DNA of 64,000 nt from JBQTIU01 sp052387815 (GTDB taxonomy: Bacteria; Pseudomonadota; Alphaproteobacteria; CACIAM-22H2). The position numbers and the translations under genes are program-made. Below, one piece after another: positions 42,853 to 50,319 of the stretch. The stretch spans positions 4,554-68,553 of the forward strand of contig JBQTIU010000032.1 in the NCBI GenBank assembly GCA_052387815.1, given 5' to 3'. The notes under the pieces were generated by a model, which saw only the letters and a list, made by a program, of their open reading frames with translations, had not been told where the DNA came from and ran no database searches. Each line of letters starts with the position of its first letter. Position 1 is the first letter of the stretch.

Positions 42853-42881
42853 TTGACGTTCATCGAGTGAACAACTTATGG
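42853..42881 (+). promoter_or_regulatory. promoter of the polysaccharide cluster regulator
   Basis: A -35 TTGACG (42853-42858) is followed after 17 bp by a weak -10 TTATGG (42876-42881). The coding start at 42908 is 27 nt downstream. Two GTTCA-N5-TGAAC dyads bracket the -35, suggesting autoregulation. Confidence 0.45.
42858..42872. promoter_or_regulatory. operator-like palindrome 2
   Basis: GTTCA, 5 nt, TGAAC is centred about 27 bp (between two and three helical turns) from palindrome 1 and sits in the promoter spacer. Identical half-sites and spacer length suggest one dimeric regulator binds both. Confidence 0.6.
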
Positions 42882-42907
42882 TCGGGTTGGATTTGGCAGG
42901 GGGACCG

Positions 42908-43573
42908 ATGCCCAACCAGTCGAGAGCAGCGCGCGGGGGAGGCGAAGGCGGGGAGGATTCGGAGATCGTCCTCGGCGTTCTGACCGCCGTCGAGCACAAC
43001 AGCAACGTCACGCAGCGCTCGGTCGCCCGCCAGCTCGGCATCGCGCTCGGTCTCGCCAATGCCTATCTGAAGCGCTGCGCGCGCAAGGGCTTGATCAAGG
43101 TCAGCCACGTTCCAGCGCGGCGCTACGCCTATTACCTGACCCCGCATGGCTTCACCGAGAAGACGCGGCTGACGGCGCGCTACCTCGCCTCCTCGTTCGC
43201 CTTCTTCCGGGCCGCGCGGCAGCAATGCGCGGCACTGCTCGCCGCGGCGGCGGCGCGCGGCTGGTCGCGCCTGGCGCTCGCCGGCGCAGGCGATCTCGCC
43301 GAGATCGCCACCTTGTGTGCGCGCGACACTGCCATCGAGCTGGTCGGCATCGTCGATCCCGGGGCGGAGGTCCAGACCTTGGCCGGCCTCGCCGTGGTCG
43401 CGTCGCTCGACCGGCTCGCCGCCGTCGACGCCGTCATCGTCACCGACCTCAGATCGCCGCAGGCGACCTTCGAGGCGATATCCGCGGTGATCGGGCCCGC
43501 GCGCGTGCTGGCGCCGCCCATCTTGGGCGTGACGCCCAACCCACCCGTCGAAGCCGCGAGGGCCGCGCAATGA
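42908..43573 (+). CDS. winged-helix regulator with Rossmann-like C-terminal domain
   Basis: The protein has 221 aa. An N-terminal winged helix-turn-helix (VEHNSNVTQRSVARQLGIAL, then GLANAYLKRCARKGLIKV and the wing ARRYAYYLTPHG) is of the MarR/EPS-cluster type. The C-terminal half (LALAGAGDLAEIATL, IELVGIVDPG, AVDAVIVTDL) looks like a nucleotide- or sugar-nucleotide-binding Rossmann domain resembling that of PglD-like proteins. The ATG at 42908 follows AGGGGG at ideal spacing; an ATG at 42878 lies in the -10 region. It is coupled to the NusG-like gene (ATGA) and is probably the cluster-specific regulator. Confidence 0.82.
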   Translation: MPNQSRAARGGGEGGEDSEIVLGVLTAVEHNSNVTQRSVARQLGIALGLANAYLKRCARKGLIKVSHVPARRYAYYLTPHGFTEKTRLTARYLASSFAFFRAARQQCAALLAAAAARGWSRLALAGAGDLAEIATLCARDTAIELVGIVDPGAEVQTLAGLAVVASLDRLAAVDAVIVTDLRSPQATFEAISAVIGPARVLAPPILGVTPNPPVEAARAAQ

Positions 43574-44076
43574 CGTTGCGCTGGTACGTCGTCCATACCC
43601 AGCCCCAGGCCGAGGCGAGGGCGCTGTTCAACCTCCTGCGCCAAGGCTTCTCGGCCTATCTGCCGCGCTATGCCAAGCGCTGGCGCCACGCGGGCCGCAC
43701 CGAGATGCGGGCCGCGCCGCTGTTCCCGCGCTACCTGTTCGTGGCCCTCGACCTCGCCGTCGAGCGCTGGCGGCCGATCCTGTCGACCATCGGCGTGTCG
43801 CACCTGGTCCGCCACGGCGACCGGCCGGCCCCGGTGCCCGCGGGCGTGGTCGAGGCCATCCACGTCCACGAGGACGAGGCCGGGCTGGTCCGGCTCGCGG
43901 CCGTCGCGCCGTTCCGCAAGGGCGACAGGGTGCGGATCCTGGACGGCACGTTCGCCGAACAGGTCGGATTGTTCGAGACCGCCTGCGACCGCCGCCGGGT
44001 CGTGCTCCTGCTCGAGCTCCTGGGCCGGCAGGTGCGCGTCCTTATTCCCGAGGGGTCCATCGCCGCCGCAGCCTGA
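43570..44076 (+). CDS. NusG-like antiterminator (RfaH/LoaP type)
   Basis: The 168-aa protein has an NGN domain RWYVVHTQPQAEARALFNLL with PLFPRYLFVALDL, then a KOW domain FRKGDRVRILDGTFAEQVG. Its divergence from housekeeping NusG and its place at the head of a long polysaccharide operon mark it as a specialised paralogue. Such factors travel with RNA polymerase and suppress termination inside long clusters. An ops-like sequence and a hairpin lie just after the gene. Whether it acts only on this cluster cannot be told from sequence. Confidence 0.9.
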   Translation: MTLRWYVVHTQPQAEARALFNLLRQGFSAYLPRYAKRWRHAGRTEMRAAPLFPRYLFVALDLAVERWRPILSTIGVSHLVRHGDRPAPVPAGVVEAIHVHEDEAGLVRLAAVAPFRKGDRVRILDGTFAEQVGLFETACDRRRVVLLLELLGRQVRVLIPEGSIAAAA

Positions 44077-44107
44077 CGGGCGGTGCCTCGGTCGTGTTTC
44101 GTCTGCG

Positions 44108-44147
44108 GTCCGGGCGACCCGTTTTCACCCGGACTGCGGTAGCTTGC
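44108..44147 (+). promoter_or_regulatory. hairpin plus ops-like motif
   Basis: GTCCGGG (44108-44114) pairs with CCCGGAC (44128-44134). Two bases on, GCGGTAGCTTGC (44136-44147) resembles the RfaH-recruiting ops core GGCGGTAGCGTGC. Similar 8-mers also occur inside genes in this GC-rich window (for example near 8184 and 26205), so the match alone is weak. Its place between the NusG-like gene and the long cluster is what makes it notable. Confidence 0.35.
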
Positions 44148-44186
44148 CTGGAAATCGGAACACCCCGCATGTCCTCGCCTGACCTT

Positions 44187-44236
44187 GTAGGGGCGGGTCT
44201 ACGGCCCGCCTGGGCGGGTTATAAACCTGCCCCTAC
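44187..44236. repeat. GTAGGGGCGGGT palindromic repeat, copy C
   Basis: This 50-bp copy has GTAGGGGCGGGT/CCTGCCCCTAC arms and inner GGGCGGGTT-ATA-AACCTGCCC. It is flanked by near-identical direct repeats of 31-35 bp (44150-44184 and 44239-44269), both spanning an ATG context. It may have inserted with duplication of the NUDIX gene's start region. Confidence 0.75.
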
Positions 44237-44253
44237 GCGGAAATCGGAACCCC

Positions 44254-44805
44254 ATGCCCTCGCCTGACCCCGCGCGCCCGCGCATCCTCGCGCGCCGGGA
44301 CCTCGTGCTTTCGCCCTATGTGACGCTGATGGCGCGCGAGGTCGCGGGCAACGACCGCCTGGCGCCGGCCGTCTTCCATTCGCTGCGCCAGGCCGATTAT
44401 GTCAGCGTGCTGGCCGAAACGCCGGCCGGCGACGTGATCCTCGTCGAGCAGTTCCGCCCGGCCCTCGAGACCACGACGCTCGAGCTCCCCGGCGGCTTGC
44501 TCGGTCCCGGCGAGGACCCGGCCGCCTGCGCCGCCCGCGAGCTGGCCGAGGAAACCGGCTTCGTGGCGAGCGAGGGACTCGTTTCGCTGGGCGTGCTGGC
44601 GGCGGACACCGGGCGGCTCGAGAACCGGCTGCGGTGCTTCCACGCCCGCGGCCTCGCGCCGCTTCCTGGCTGGCAGCCGGAGCCCGGGATTGCCAGGGTC
44701 CTGATGCCGAAGGCCCAATTCAAGGACGCCATCCTGTCCGGCCGGTTCGAGCACGCGCTCCACGTTGCCATCGTCGGCCTGGCCATGCTGCACGGCCGGT
44801 TCTGA
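44254..44805 (+). CDS. NUDIX hydrolase (ADP-ribose pyrophosphatase-like)
   Basis: The 183-aa protein has a complete Nudix box: GLLGPGEDPAACAARELAEE followed by TGF. The preceding EQFRPALETTTLELPGG is typical of ADP-sugar pyrophosphatases. It hydrolyses a nucleoside diphosphate linked to another moiety; in a polysaccharide cluster it could control nucleotide-sugar pools. The ATG at 44254 lies in a sequence duplicated upstream at 44150-44184. The downstream dehydrogenase ATG follows its stop by 1 nt. Confidence 0.9.
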   Translation: MPSPDPARPRILARRDLVLSPYVTLMAREVAGNDRLAPAVFHSLRQADYVSVLAETPAGDVILVEQFRPALETTTLELPGGLLGPGEDPAACAARELAEETGFVASEGLVSLGVLAADTGRLENRLRCFHARGLAPLPGWQPEPGIARVLMPKAQFKDAILSGRFEHALHVAIVGLAMLHGRF

Positions 44806-44806
44806 C

Positions 44807-46168
44807 ATGCTCGTCCCTGAGAATTTCGCCGACCGTCGGGTGTGCGTGATGGGGCTCGGCTATGTCGGCCTCACCCTCGCCGCGGTCCTCGCCGATGTCG
44901 GCTTCGAGGTCCTCGGTGTCGAAATTCGCGACGATGTGCTGGACCAGCTGGGACGCGGCGAGCCGCATGTCCACGAGCCCGGCCTGGGGCCCCTTGTGGC
45001 GCGCCTCGTCGGCCGGGGTCGGCTGCGGCTCGCCCAGCATATCCCGGCCGGCTGCCCGGCCACGGTGTTCATCGTTACGGTCGGCACGCCGCTCGGCGAG
45101 AACGGACGGGCCCGGCTCGACATGGTCGAGGCCGTCACCCGCGAGATCGCGCTCGATCTCAAGCCGGGCGACCTCGTTGTGATGCGCTCGACGGTCAAGC
45201 TCGCCACCACGCGCACGCTGGTGATCCCGATCTTGGACGCCACGCGCCGCCCCTACGATCTCGCCTTCTGCCCCGAGCGCACGCTCGAAGGCCAGGCGCT
45301 CGATGAGCTCCGCCGCCTGCCGCAGATCGTCGGCGCCGCGAGCCTGGCCGCCGGCGTGCGCGCCGCCCAGTTCTTCCAGTTCCTGACCCCGACCGTGGTC
45401 CATGTCGGCAGCCTGGAAGCGGCGGAAATGATCAAGCTGGTCGACAACGCCCAGCGCGACGTCTCCTTCGCCTTCGCCAATGAAGTGGCGAAGGCCTGCG
45501 ATGCGCTCGGGATCAGCGCCGCCGAGGTGATCCGGGCCGGCAAGCTCGGCTATCTGCGCACCAACCTGCCGCTGCCGGGGCCGGTCGGCGGCCCGTGCCT
45601 CGCCAAGGACCCGCACATCCTGGCCGAGGGCCTGCGCGAACTCGGGATCGAGCCCGAGATCGCGATGGCCGCCCGCCGGCTCAATGAGCGCCAGCCCGCC
45701 CACTCGGTCGCGGCGATCCAGCGGGCGACCGAGGCGATCGGCGGCTTCCCGGCGGCGCCGGTCGTGGCCCTGTTGGGGATCGCCTTCAAAGGCTGGCCGG
45801 CCACCGACGATGTGCGCGGCACCATGGCGCGGCCGATCCTCGACGCGCTGGTGGCCGCCTTCCCGCGGGCTCGCTTGGTCGGCTGGGATGCGGTGGTGGC
45901 GCCGGCCGAGATCGCGGAATTCGGGCTCGACCCGAGGCCGAGCCTCGAATCGGCGATCGCCGGCGCCAACCTCGCCGTGATCGCCAACAATCACCCCGCC
46001 TTCGCGGCAATGGCGATCGAAACCTTGGCCGACAGCATGGCGCGGCCCGGCCTGTTCTACGATTTCTGGAACAACTTCGAGGCCCGCGCGCTCGACCTGC
46101 CGCCCGGCATCGGCTACATGGCGCTGGGCAGCCACGGCCTGGCGGTCTTGCCGGTGGCGGTGTCGTGA
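44807..46168 (+). CDS. UDP-glucose/UDP-N-acetylmannosamine dehydrogenase family protein
   Basis: The 453-aa nucleotide-sugar dehydrogenase has Rossmann motif VCVMGLGYVGLTLAAVLA, lysine/asparagine helix EAAEMIKLVDNAQRDVSF and catalytic Cys in GGPCLAKDPHILAEG. It differs from the enzyme at 41332 and is closer to the WecC/Ugd side of the family. It would provide a uronic acid or a ManNAcA-type donor. The C-terminal UDP-binding domain ends VIANNHPAFAAMAIE. Its stop overlaps the GTG of the next epimerase gene (GTGA). Confidence 0.9.
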   Translation: MLVPENFADRRVCVMGLGYVGLTLAAVLADVGFEVLGVEIRDDVLDQLGRGEPHVHEPGLGPLVARLVGRGRLRLAQHIPAGCPATVFIVTVGTPLGENGRARLDMVEAVTREIALDLKPGDLVVMRSTVKLATTRTLVIPILDATRRPYDLAFCPERTLEGQALDELRRLPQIVGAASLAAGVRAAQFFQFLTPTVVHVGSLEAAEMIKLVDNAQRDVSFAFANEVAKACDALGISAAEVIRAGKLGYLRTNLPLPGPVGGPCLAKDPHILAEGLRELGIEPEIAMAARRLNERQPAHSVAAIQRATEAIGGFPAAPVVALLGIAFKGWPATDDVRGTMARPILDALVAAFPRARLVGWDAVVAPAEIAEFGLDPRPSLESAIAGANLAVIANNHPAFAAMAIETLADSMARPGLFYDFWNNFEARALDLPPGIGYMALGSHGLAVLPVAVS

Positions 46169-47148
46169 GCCGGCGCTATCTTGTGACCGGCGGGACCGGG
46201 TTCATCGGCGCCGCCTTGGTGCGCGCGCTGATCCGCGACGGCCATCGCGTGCGCGTGCTTGACGACAATTCGCGCGGGCGCTCCGCGCGGCTCGCCGACC
46301 TCGCCGGAGAGTTCGAGTTCTGGGCCGCCGACGTGCGCGATACCGCTGCGGTCGCTGCAGCGGCGAAAGGCGTCGAGTGCATCGTTCACCTCGCGGCGGT
46401 CAACGGCACCGAGTTCTTCTACGAGCGACCGGAACTGGTGCTCGATGTCGGTGTACGCGGCATGCTCGCCGTTCTCGACGCGGCGCGGGCCAACGGCATC
46501 GGCGACCTCGTGGTCGCCTCGAGCTCCGAGGTCTACCAGACGCCGCCCCGCGTGCCGACCGACGAGAGCGTGCCCTTATCCGTACCCGACGTGCTCAATC
46601 CCCGCTACTCCTACGCCGGCGCCAAGATCGTCAGCGAGCTCTTGGCCATCAACTACGGACGCAGCGGCTTCGAGCGGGTCGTCGTCTTCCGGCCCCACAA
46701 CGTCTACGGCCCCGACATGGGCTGGGAGCACGTCATCCCGCAATTCGCGCTGCGCGCCGTGGACGCGCTGGCCCGTTGCCCCGCCGGCCGGCTCCCGTTC
46801 GCGATCCAGGGCGACGGAAGCCAGACCCGCGCCTTCATCCACATCGACGATTTCGTCGCCGGCCTCAAGACCGTGATCGCTGAGGGCGCGCACCTCGAGA
46901 TCTACCATATCGGCACCGACGAGGAGATCGCCATCGCCGATCTCGCCCGCCTGGTGGTGGCGCATTTCGGCCGCCAGCCCGAGCTCAAGCATTCGCCGGC
47001 GCCTGCGGGCGGCACGCCGCGGCGCTGCCCCGACATCGCCAAGCTCGGCGCGCTCGGCTTTGGCCCGAAGATCGCGCTCCGCGACGGCCTGCCCGGCGTG
47101 GTCGACTGGTATGCCGCCAATGCCCATCGCCGGCCCAAGGCCGCCTGA
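46165..47148 (+). CDS. NAD-dependent epimerase/dehydratase (extended SDR)
   Basis: The 327-aa protein opens YLVTGGTGFIGAALVRALI (GxxGxxG). It has the catalytic YSYAGAKIVSELL (YxxxK) preceded by SSSEVY, and the substrate region NVYGPDMGWEHVIPQ. It belongs to the UDP-glucose 4-epimerase/dTDP-glucose dehydratase superfamily. The exact sugar is unknown. The GTG start overlaps the dehydrogenase stop, consistent with successive steps. Confidence 0.9.
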   Translation: MSRRYLVTGGTGFIGAALVRALIRDGHRVRVLDDNSRGRSARLADLAGEFEFWAADVRDTAAVAAAAKGVECIVHLAAVNGTEFFYERPELVLDVGVRGMLAVLDAARANGIGDLVVASSSEVYQTPPRVPTDESVPLSVPDVLNPRYSYAGAKIVSELLAINYGRSGFERVVVFRPHNVYGPDMGWEHVIPQFALRAVDALARCPAGRLPFAIQGDGSQTRAFIHIDDFVAGLKTVIAEGAHLEIYHIGTDEEIAIADLARLVVAHFGRQPELKHSPAPAGGTPRRCPDIAKLGALGFGPKIALRDGLPGVVDWYAANAHRRPKAA

Positions 47149-47156
47149 TCGGCCCT

Positions 47157-48404
47157 ATGAACGCGACCGCCACCGCGCGCCCGATCGTCGCCTGCCAGGT
47201 CTGCGATAGCCAGGACCTCGCCTCGGTGCTGTTCGTCGGCTACCTCCCGCCGGTCAACACCATGCCGCCCGTGGGCCGCCCGGCCGAGGAACAGACCGCC
47301 TATCCCTTGGAACTGCTGCGCTGCCGGGATTGCGGGCTGGTGCAGATCGGGCTCGAGGTCGATGCAAGCGTGCTGTTCCCGCCGAGCTATCCGTATCTGT
47401 CCGCCAGCACCCGCATCCTGCGCGAGAACTTCGCCCAGCTCCAGGCCGAGGCGGCGCCGCTCGTCGGGCTCAAGCCGGGCGATCTCGTCGTCGACATCGG
47501 TTCCAACGACGGCACGCTGCTCGGCAACTTCAGGTCCGCCGGCACTCGCGTCCTCGGCATCGAGCCCTCGCAAGCGGGGGACGTGGCGCGCGCGCAGGGC
47601 ATCGACACGCTCACCGCCTATTTCGACCGCTCGACGGCCGCCGCCGTCAAGGCCAAGCACGGGCCGGCCCGACTGGTCACGGCGGCCAACGTGTTCGCGC
47701 ACATCGCGCGCATCCACGACGTCGTCGACGCGATCATCGATCTCATGGCGCCGGACGGGGTGTTCGTCTCCGAATCCCACTACCTTCTCGACCTCGTCGA
47801 GACGCTGCAATACGACACCATCTATCACGAGCATTTGCGCTACTACGCGCTGGGCAGCCTGAAGACGCTCCTCGAAGGCCACGGCCTCGAAGTCTTCCAT
47901 GTCCGGCGCATCCCCACGCACGGCGGCTCGATCCGCGTCTATGCCGCCGGGCGCGGCCGGCGCCCGGTCGCGGAGTCGGTTGCCGAGCGGCTCGCCGACG
48001 AGGGCCAGCGCGGGATCGCCGACGGGACGGCGCTCGCCGGCTTTCGCGCGCGCGCGCTTTGCTCGAAGCTCGACTTGCACGCGCTCCTCGCGCCCTTGAA
48101 GGCCGAAGGGGCGCGCATCTACGGCATCGGCGCGCCGTCGCGGGCGAGCACGCTCATCAACTACACCGGGCTCGACGACGGCGTGCTCGACTGCGTGCTC
48201 GAAATCCCGACCTCGCACAAGCTCGACAAGTACATGCCGGGCACGCGCATCCCGGTCCTCGACGAGGCCAAGCTGTTCGCCGACCAGCCGGACTACGCGC
48301 TCGTCCTGTCGTGGCACATCGCCGCCGAGCTGATCGCCAACCTGCGGGCCAAGGGCTATCGGGGGCGCTTCATCGTGCCCTTGCCGGAGCCGCGGGTCGT
48401 TTGA
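47157..48404 (+). CDS. sugar C-methyltransferase-like SAM enzyme
   Basis: The 415-aa protein has three parts: a zinc-binding N-terminus (CQVCDSQDL, LLRCRDCGLVQIG), a Rossmann methyltransferase (LVVDIGSNDGTLLGNF) and a C-terminal domain (IYGIGAPSRASTLINYTGLD). This is the arrangement of TylCIII/NovU-type C-methyltransferases acting on nucleotide 4-keto sugars. It would act after an epimerase/dehydratase such as the one just upstream. All four zinc Cys are present. Substrate assignment is inference from the family. Confidence 0.88.
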   Translation: MNATATARPIVACQVCDSQDLASVLFVGYLPPVNTMPPVGRPAEEQTAYPLELLRCRDCGLVQIGLEVDASVLFPPSYPYLSASTRILRENFAQLQAEAAPLVGLKPGDLVVDIGSNDGTLLGNFRSAGTRVLGIEPSQAGDVARAQGIDTLTAYFDRSTAAAVKAKHGPARLVTAANVFAHIARIHDVVDAIIDLMAPDGVFVSESHYLLDLVETLQYDTIYHEHLRYYALGSLKTLLEGHGLEVFHVRRIPTHGGSIRVYAAGRGRRPVAESVAERLADEGQRGIADGTALAGFRARALCSKLDLHALLAPLKAEGARIYGIGAPSRASTLINYTGLDDGVLDCVLEIPTSHKLDKYMPGTRIPVLDEAKLFADQPDYALVLSWHIAAELIANLRAKGYRGRFIVPLPEPRVV

Positions 48405-48421
48405 CGACCGGCCCCTTGAAG

Positions 48422-49675
48422 ATGCTGTTCCTGTCCTCGGTGGCGCCGGAGTTCGGGCACTTTCGCGCCGCCCAAACGGTGCTCGCCGCCCTCTTGGAGG
48501 AAACGGCGAGGTTGGGACACCGCGTAGCGTACGCGACCGTATGCACCGGCAACCAAACCGGCCCGGAAACGCTGGACCGGCTCGGCGCCGTGGACGTGCA
48601 ATTCCTTGGCGATTTCACTCCGCAGAGCCAGGCCGACCCTGCCGCTGGACAGCCGCGCTGGCGACGGTGGGCGGGGTATGTCGCCGAGTTGCTCGCCCCC
48701 GCCGACCACCCGGATTACCCGCGCTTCACCGATCCGGCGCGCGCTGCCGATGCGCTCCGCGCGAGCGGCGCCGGCGTCGCGGTCCTGTTCTGGGACACGG
48801 TTTTCGAATACCTGCTTCCCGCGCTCGACGGCTTGCCCGCGATCGGCTATCTGGGGCGGCCGCGGACCGAGGCGCCGCTGGTCCTGGTCGATGGGGTCCA
48901 AGGCGCCCTCAAGCGCGGCTTGATGCGCCGGCGGCTCATCGGGCGACGCCGCCGCCACCTGCGCCGGTTGCGCGCGCTGAGCGCAGCCGGCAACATCTGC
49001 GCGCTCGACGCGGCCTGGTATCGGGCCAACGGCATCGACTGCGCCTATCTGCCCAATGCCTGGCCCGATGCCTTCGGACCCGGCTGGCGCGAGCGGCGGC
49101 GCACGGCCGAGGCGGCGCGGCCAGGGGTCGAGATCCTCGGCAATATCGGCGGGCTCGACGCCACGGGCAATCGTTTCGGGATGGCTTACCTGGGCCGCGA
49201 GGTGCTGCCGCACCTCGCGTCCGCGCTCGACGGCATCGACTGGCGGATCAACATCTGCGGCCGCCACGAGCTGCCGGCAGAGGTCGCGGGGCTGCTCGAT
49301 CATCCGCGCATCGCCGTGCGCGGTTTCATCGCCGACATCGACGACGAGGTCGCCGGCAACCGCGTGTTCCTGCTCTTGAACAACGCCGGCCCGTATACCG
49401 GCGGCTATACCCGGGTCGCCTACGCCATGGCGTCGGGCGCCTGCCTTATCGCCCATCGCCGGCTCGCCCAATCGATGCCCGAACTCGTCCATGGCGAAAA
49501 CTGCCTGCTCGGCGAGGCCGGCGCCGAGATCGCCGGCCTGCTGTCGCGGGCGGTCCGCGAGGATGGATTGCGCCAAGCGATCGGCCAGGCGGCGCGGGCC
49601 ACCTATGAGCGCGCCTACGCGCCCGCGCGCGTCGCCCAACGGATCGCCGATCTCGCGGCGCGGGCGGCCGCATGA
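48422..49675 (+). CDS. glycosyltransferase (GT-B fold, GT1/GT4-like)
   Basis: The 417-aa protein starts MLFLSSVAPEFGHFRAAQTV and has a C-terminal nucleotide-sugar site GGYTRVAYAMASGACLIAHR with the conserved Glu in MPELVHGENCL. No membrane helix is visible, so it is a cytoplasmic or peripheral enzyme. The ATG at 48422 gives the family N-terminus; a TTG at 48401 that overlaps the previous stop and has GGAG upstream is a real alternative. The sugar donor is unknown. Confidence 0.8.
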   Translation: MLFLSSVAPEFGHFRAAQTVLAALLEETARLGHRVAYATVCTGNQTGPETLDRLGAVDVQFLGDFTPQSQADPAAGQPRWRRWAGYVAELLAPADHPDYPRFTDPARAADALRASGAGVAVLFWDTVFEYLLPALDGLPAIGYLGRPRTEAPLVLVDGVQGALKRGLMRRRLIGRRRRHLRRLRALSAAGNICALDAAWYRANGIDCAYLPNAWPDAFGPGWRERRRTAEAARPGVEILGNIGGLDATGNRFGMAYLGREVLPHLASALDGIDWRINICGRHELPAEVAGLLDHPRIAVRGFIADIDDEVAGNRVFLLLNNAGPYTGGYTRVAYAMASGACLIAHRRLAQSMPELVHGENCLLGEAGAEIAGLLSRAVREDGLRQAIGQAARATYERAYAPARVAQRIADLAARAAA

Positions 49676-50319
49676 CGATGCGCCCGCTCCCGGCCGTCGT
49701 CGCCAGCGCCGACAAGGATTTCCTCGACCTGGTGCTCGCCGACCAGCGTTGGCATGTGGTGGGCGTTTTCGATCCCAAGCCGGGGATCGGGCCGGCCTGC
49801 GGCGTGCCGATCCTCGGGGCCGACGAGGCGTGGTCGGAATGGAAACGGAAAATGCCGGAGCTGCGGGTCTTTCTTGTCGTCGACGTACCGGCGCGGCGGC
49901 GGCGGCTCATCGATAATTACGGCCTCGACAATCTCGAGACCCTGGTCGCCCCCGACGCCTACCTCTCCGCCTCCGCCCGCATCGGCAAGGGCTCGATCAT
50001 CCAGCGCCGCGCGACGATCCTCTCCGACGTTGCCGTGGGCAAGGCGTGCAAGATCAATGTCGGCGCGAGCATCCATCACGATTGCGCGCTCGGCGATTGC
50101 TGCACGCTCGGGCCTGGATGCCGCCTGCTCGGCGCCGTCGCGCTCGACGACGAGGTCTATGTCGGCGCCGGCGCGGTCATCCTCCAGCGCGTGCGCATCG
50201 GCCGCGGCGCGGTGGTCGGCGCCGGGGCGGTGGTGGTCCGCGACGTGGCCCCGGGCGCGACGGTGGCCGGCTCGCCGGCCCGCGCGTTGGACAGCGCGGC
50301 GCGAAGCGCCAGGCCATGA
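49672..50319 (+). CDS. sugar O/N-acyltransferase (NeuD/PglD family)
   Basis: The 215-aa protein has an N-terminal PglD-like Rossmann half (RPLPAVVASADKDFLDLVLA ... GVFDPKPGIGPACGVPILG). A left-handed beta-helix with hexapeptide repeats follows (SARIGKGSIIQRRATILSDV, INVGASIHHDCALGD, GAGAVVVRDVAPGATVAGSP). The active-site His of GASIHHDCALGD is present. It probably acetylates the amino sugar made by the adjacent DegT-type aminotransferase, as PglD does after PglE. It overlaps the preceding gene and the following one by ATGA contacts. Confidence 0.88.
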   Translation: MTMRPLPAVVASADKDFLDLVLADQRWHVVGVFDPKPGIGPACGVPILGADEAWSEWKRKMPELRVFLVVDVPARRRRLIDNYGLDNLETLVAPDAYLSASARIGKGSIIQRRATILSDVAVGKACKINVGASIHHDCALGDCCTLGPGCRLLGAVALDDEVYVGAGAVILQRVRIGRGAVVGAGAVVVRDVAPGATVAGSPARALDSAARSARP

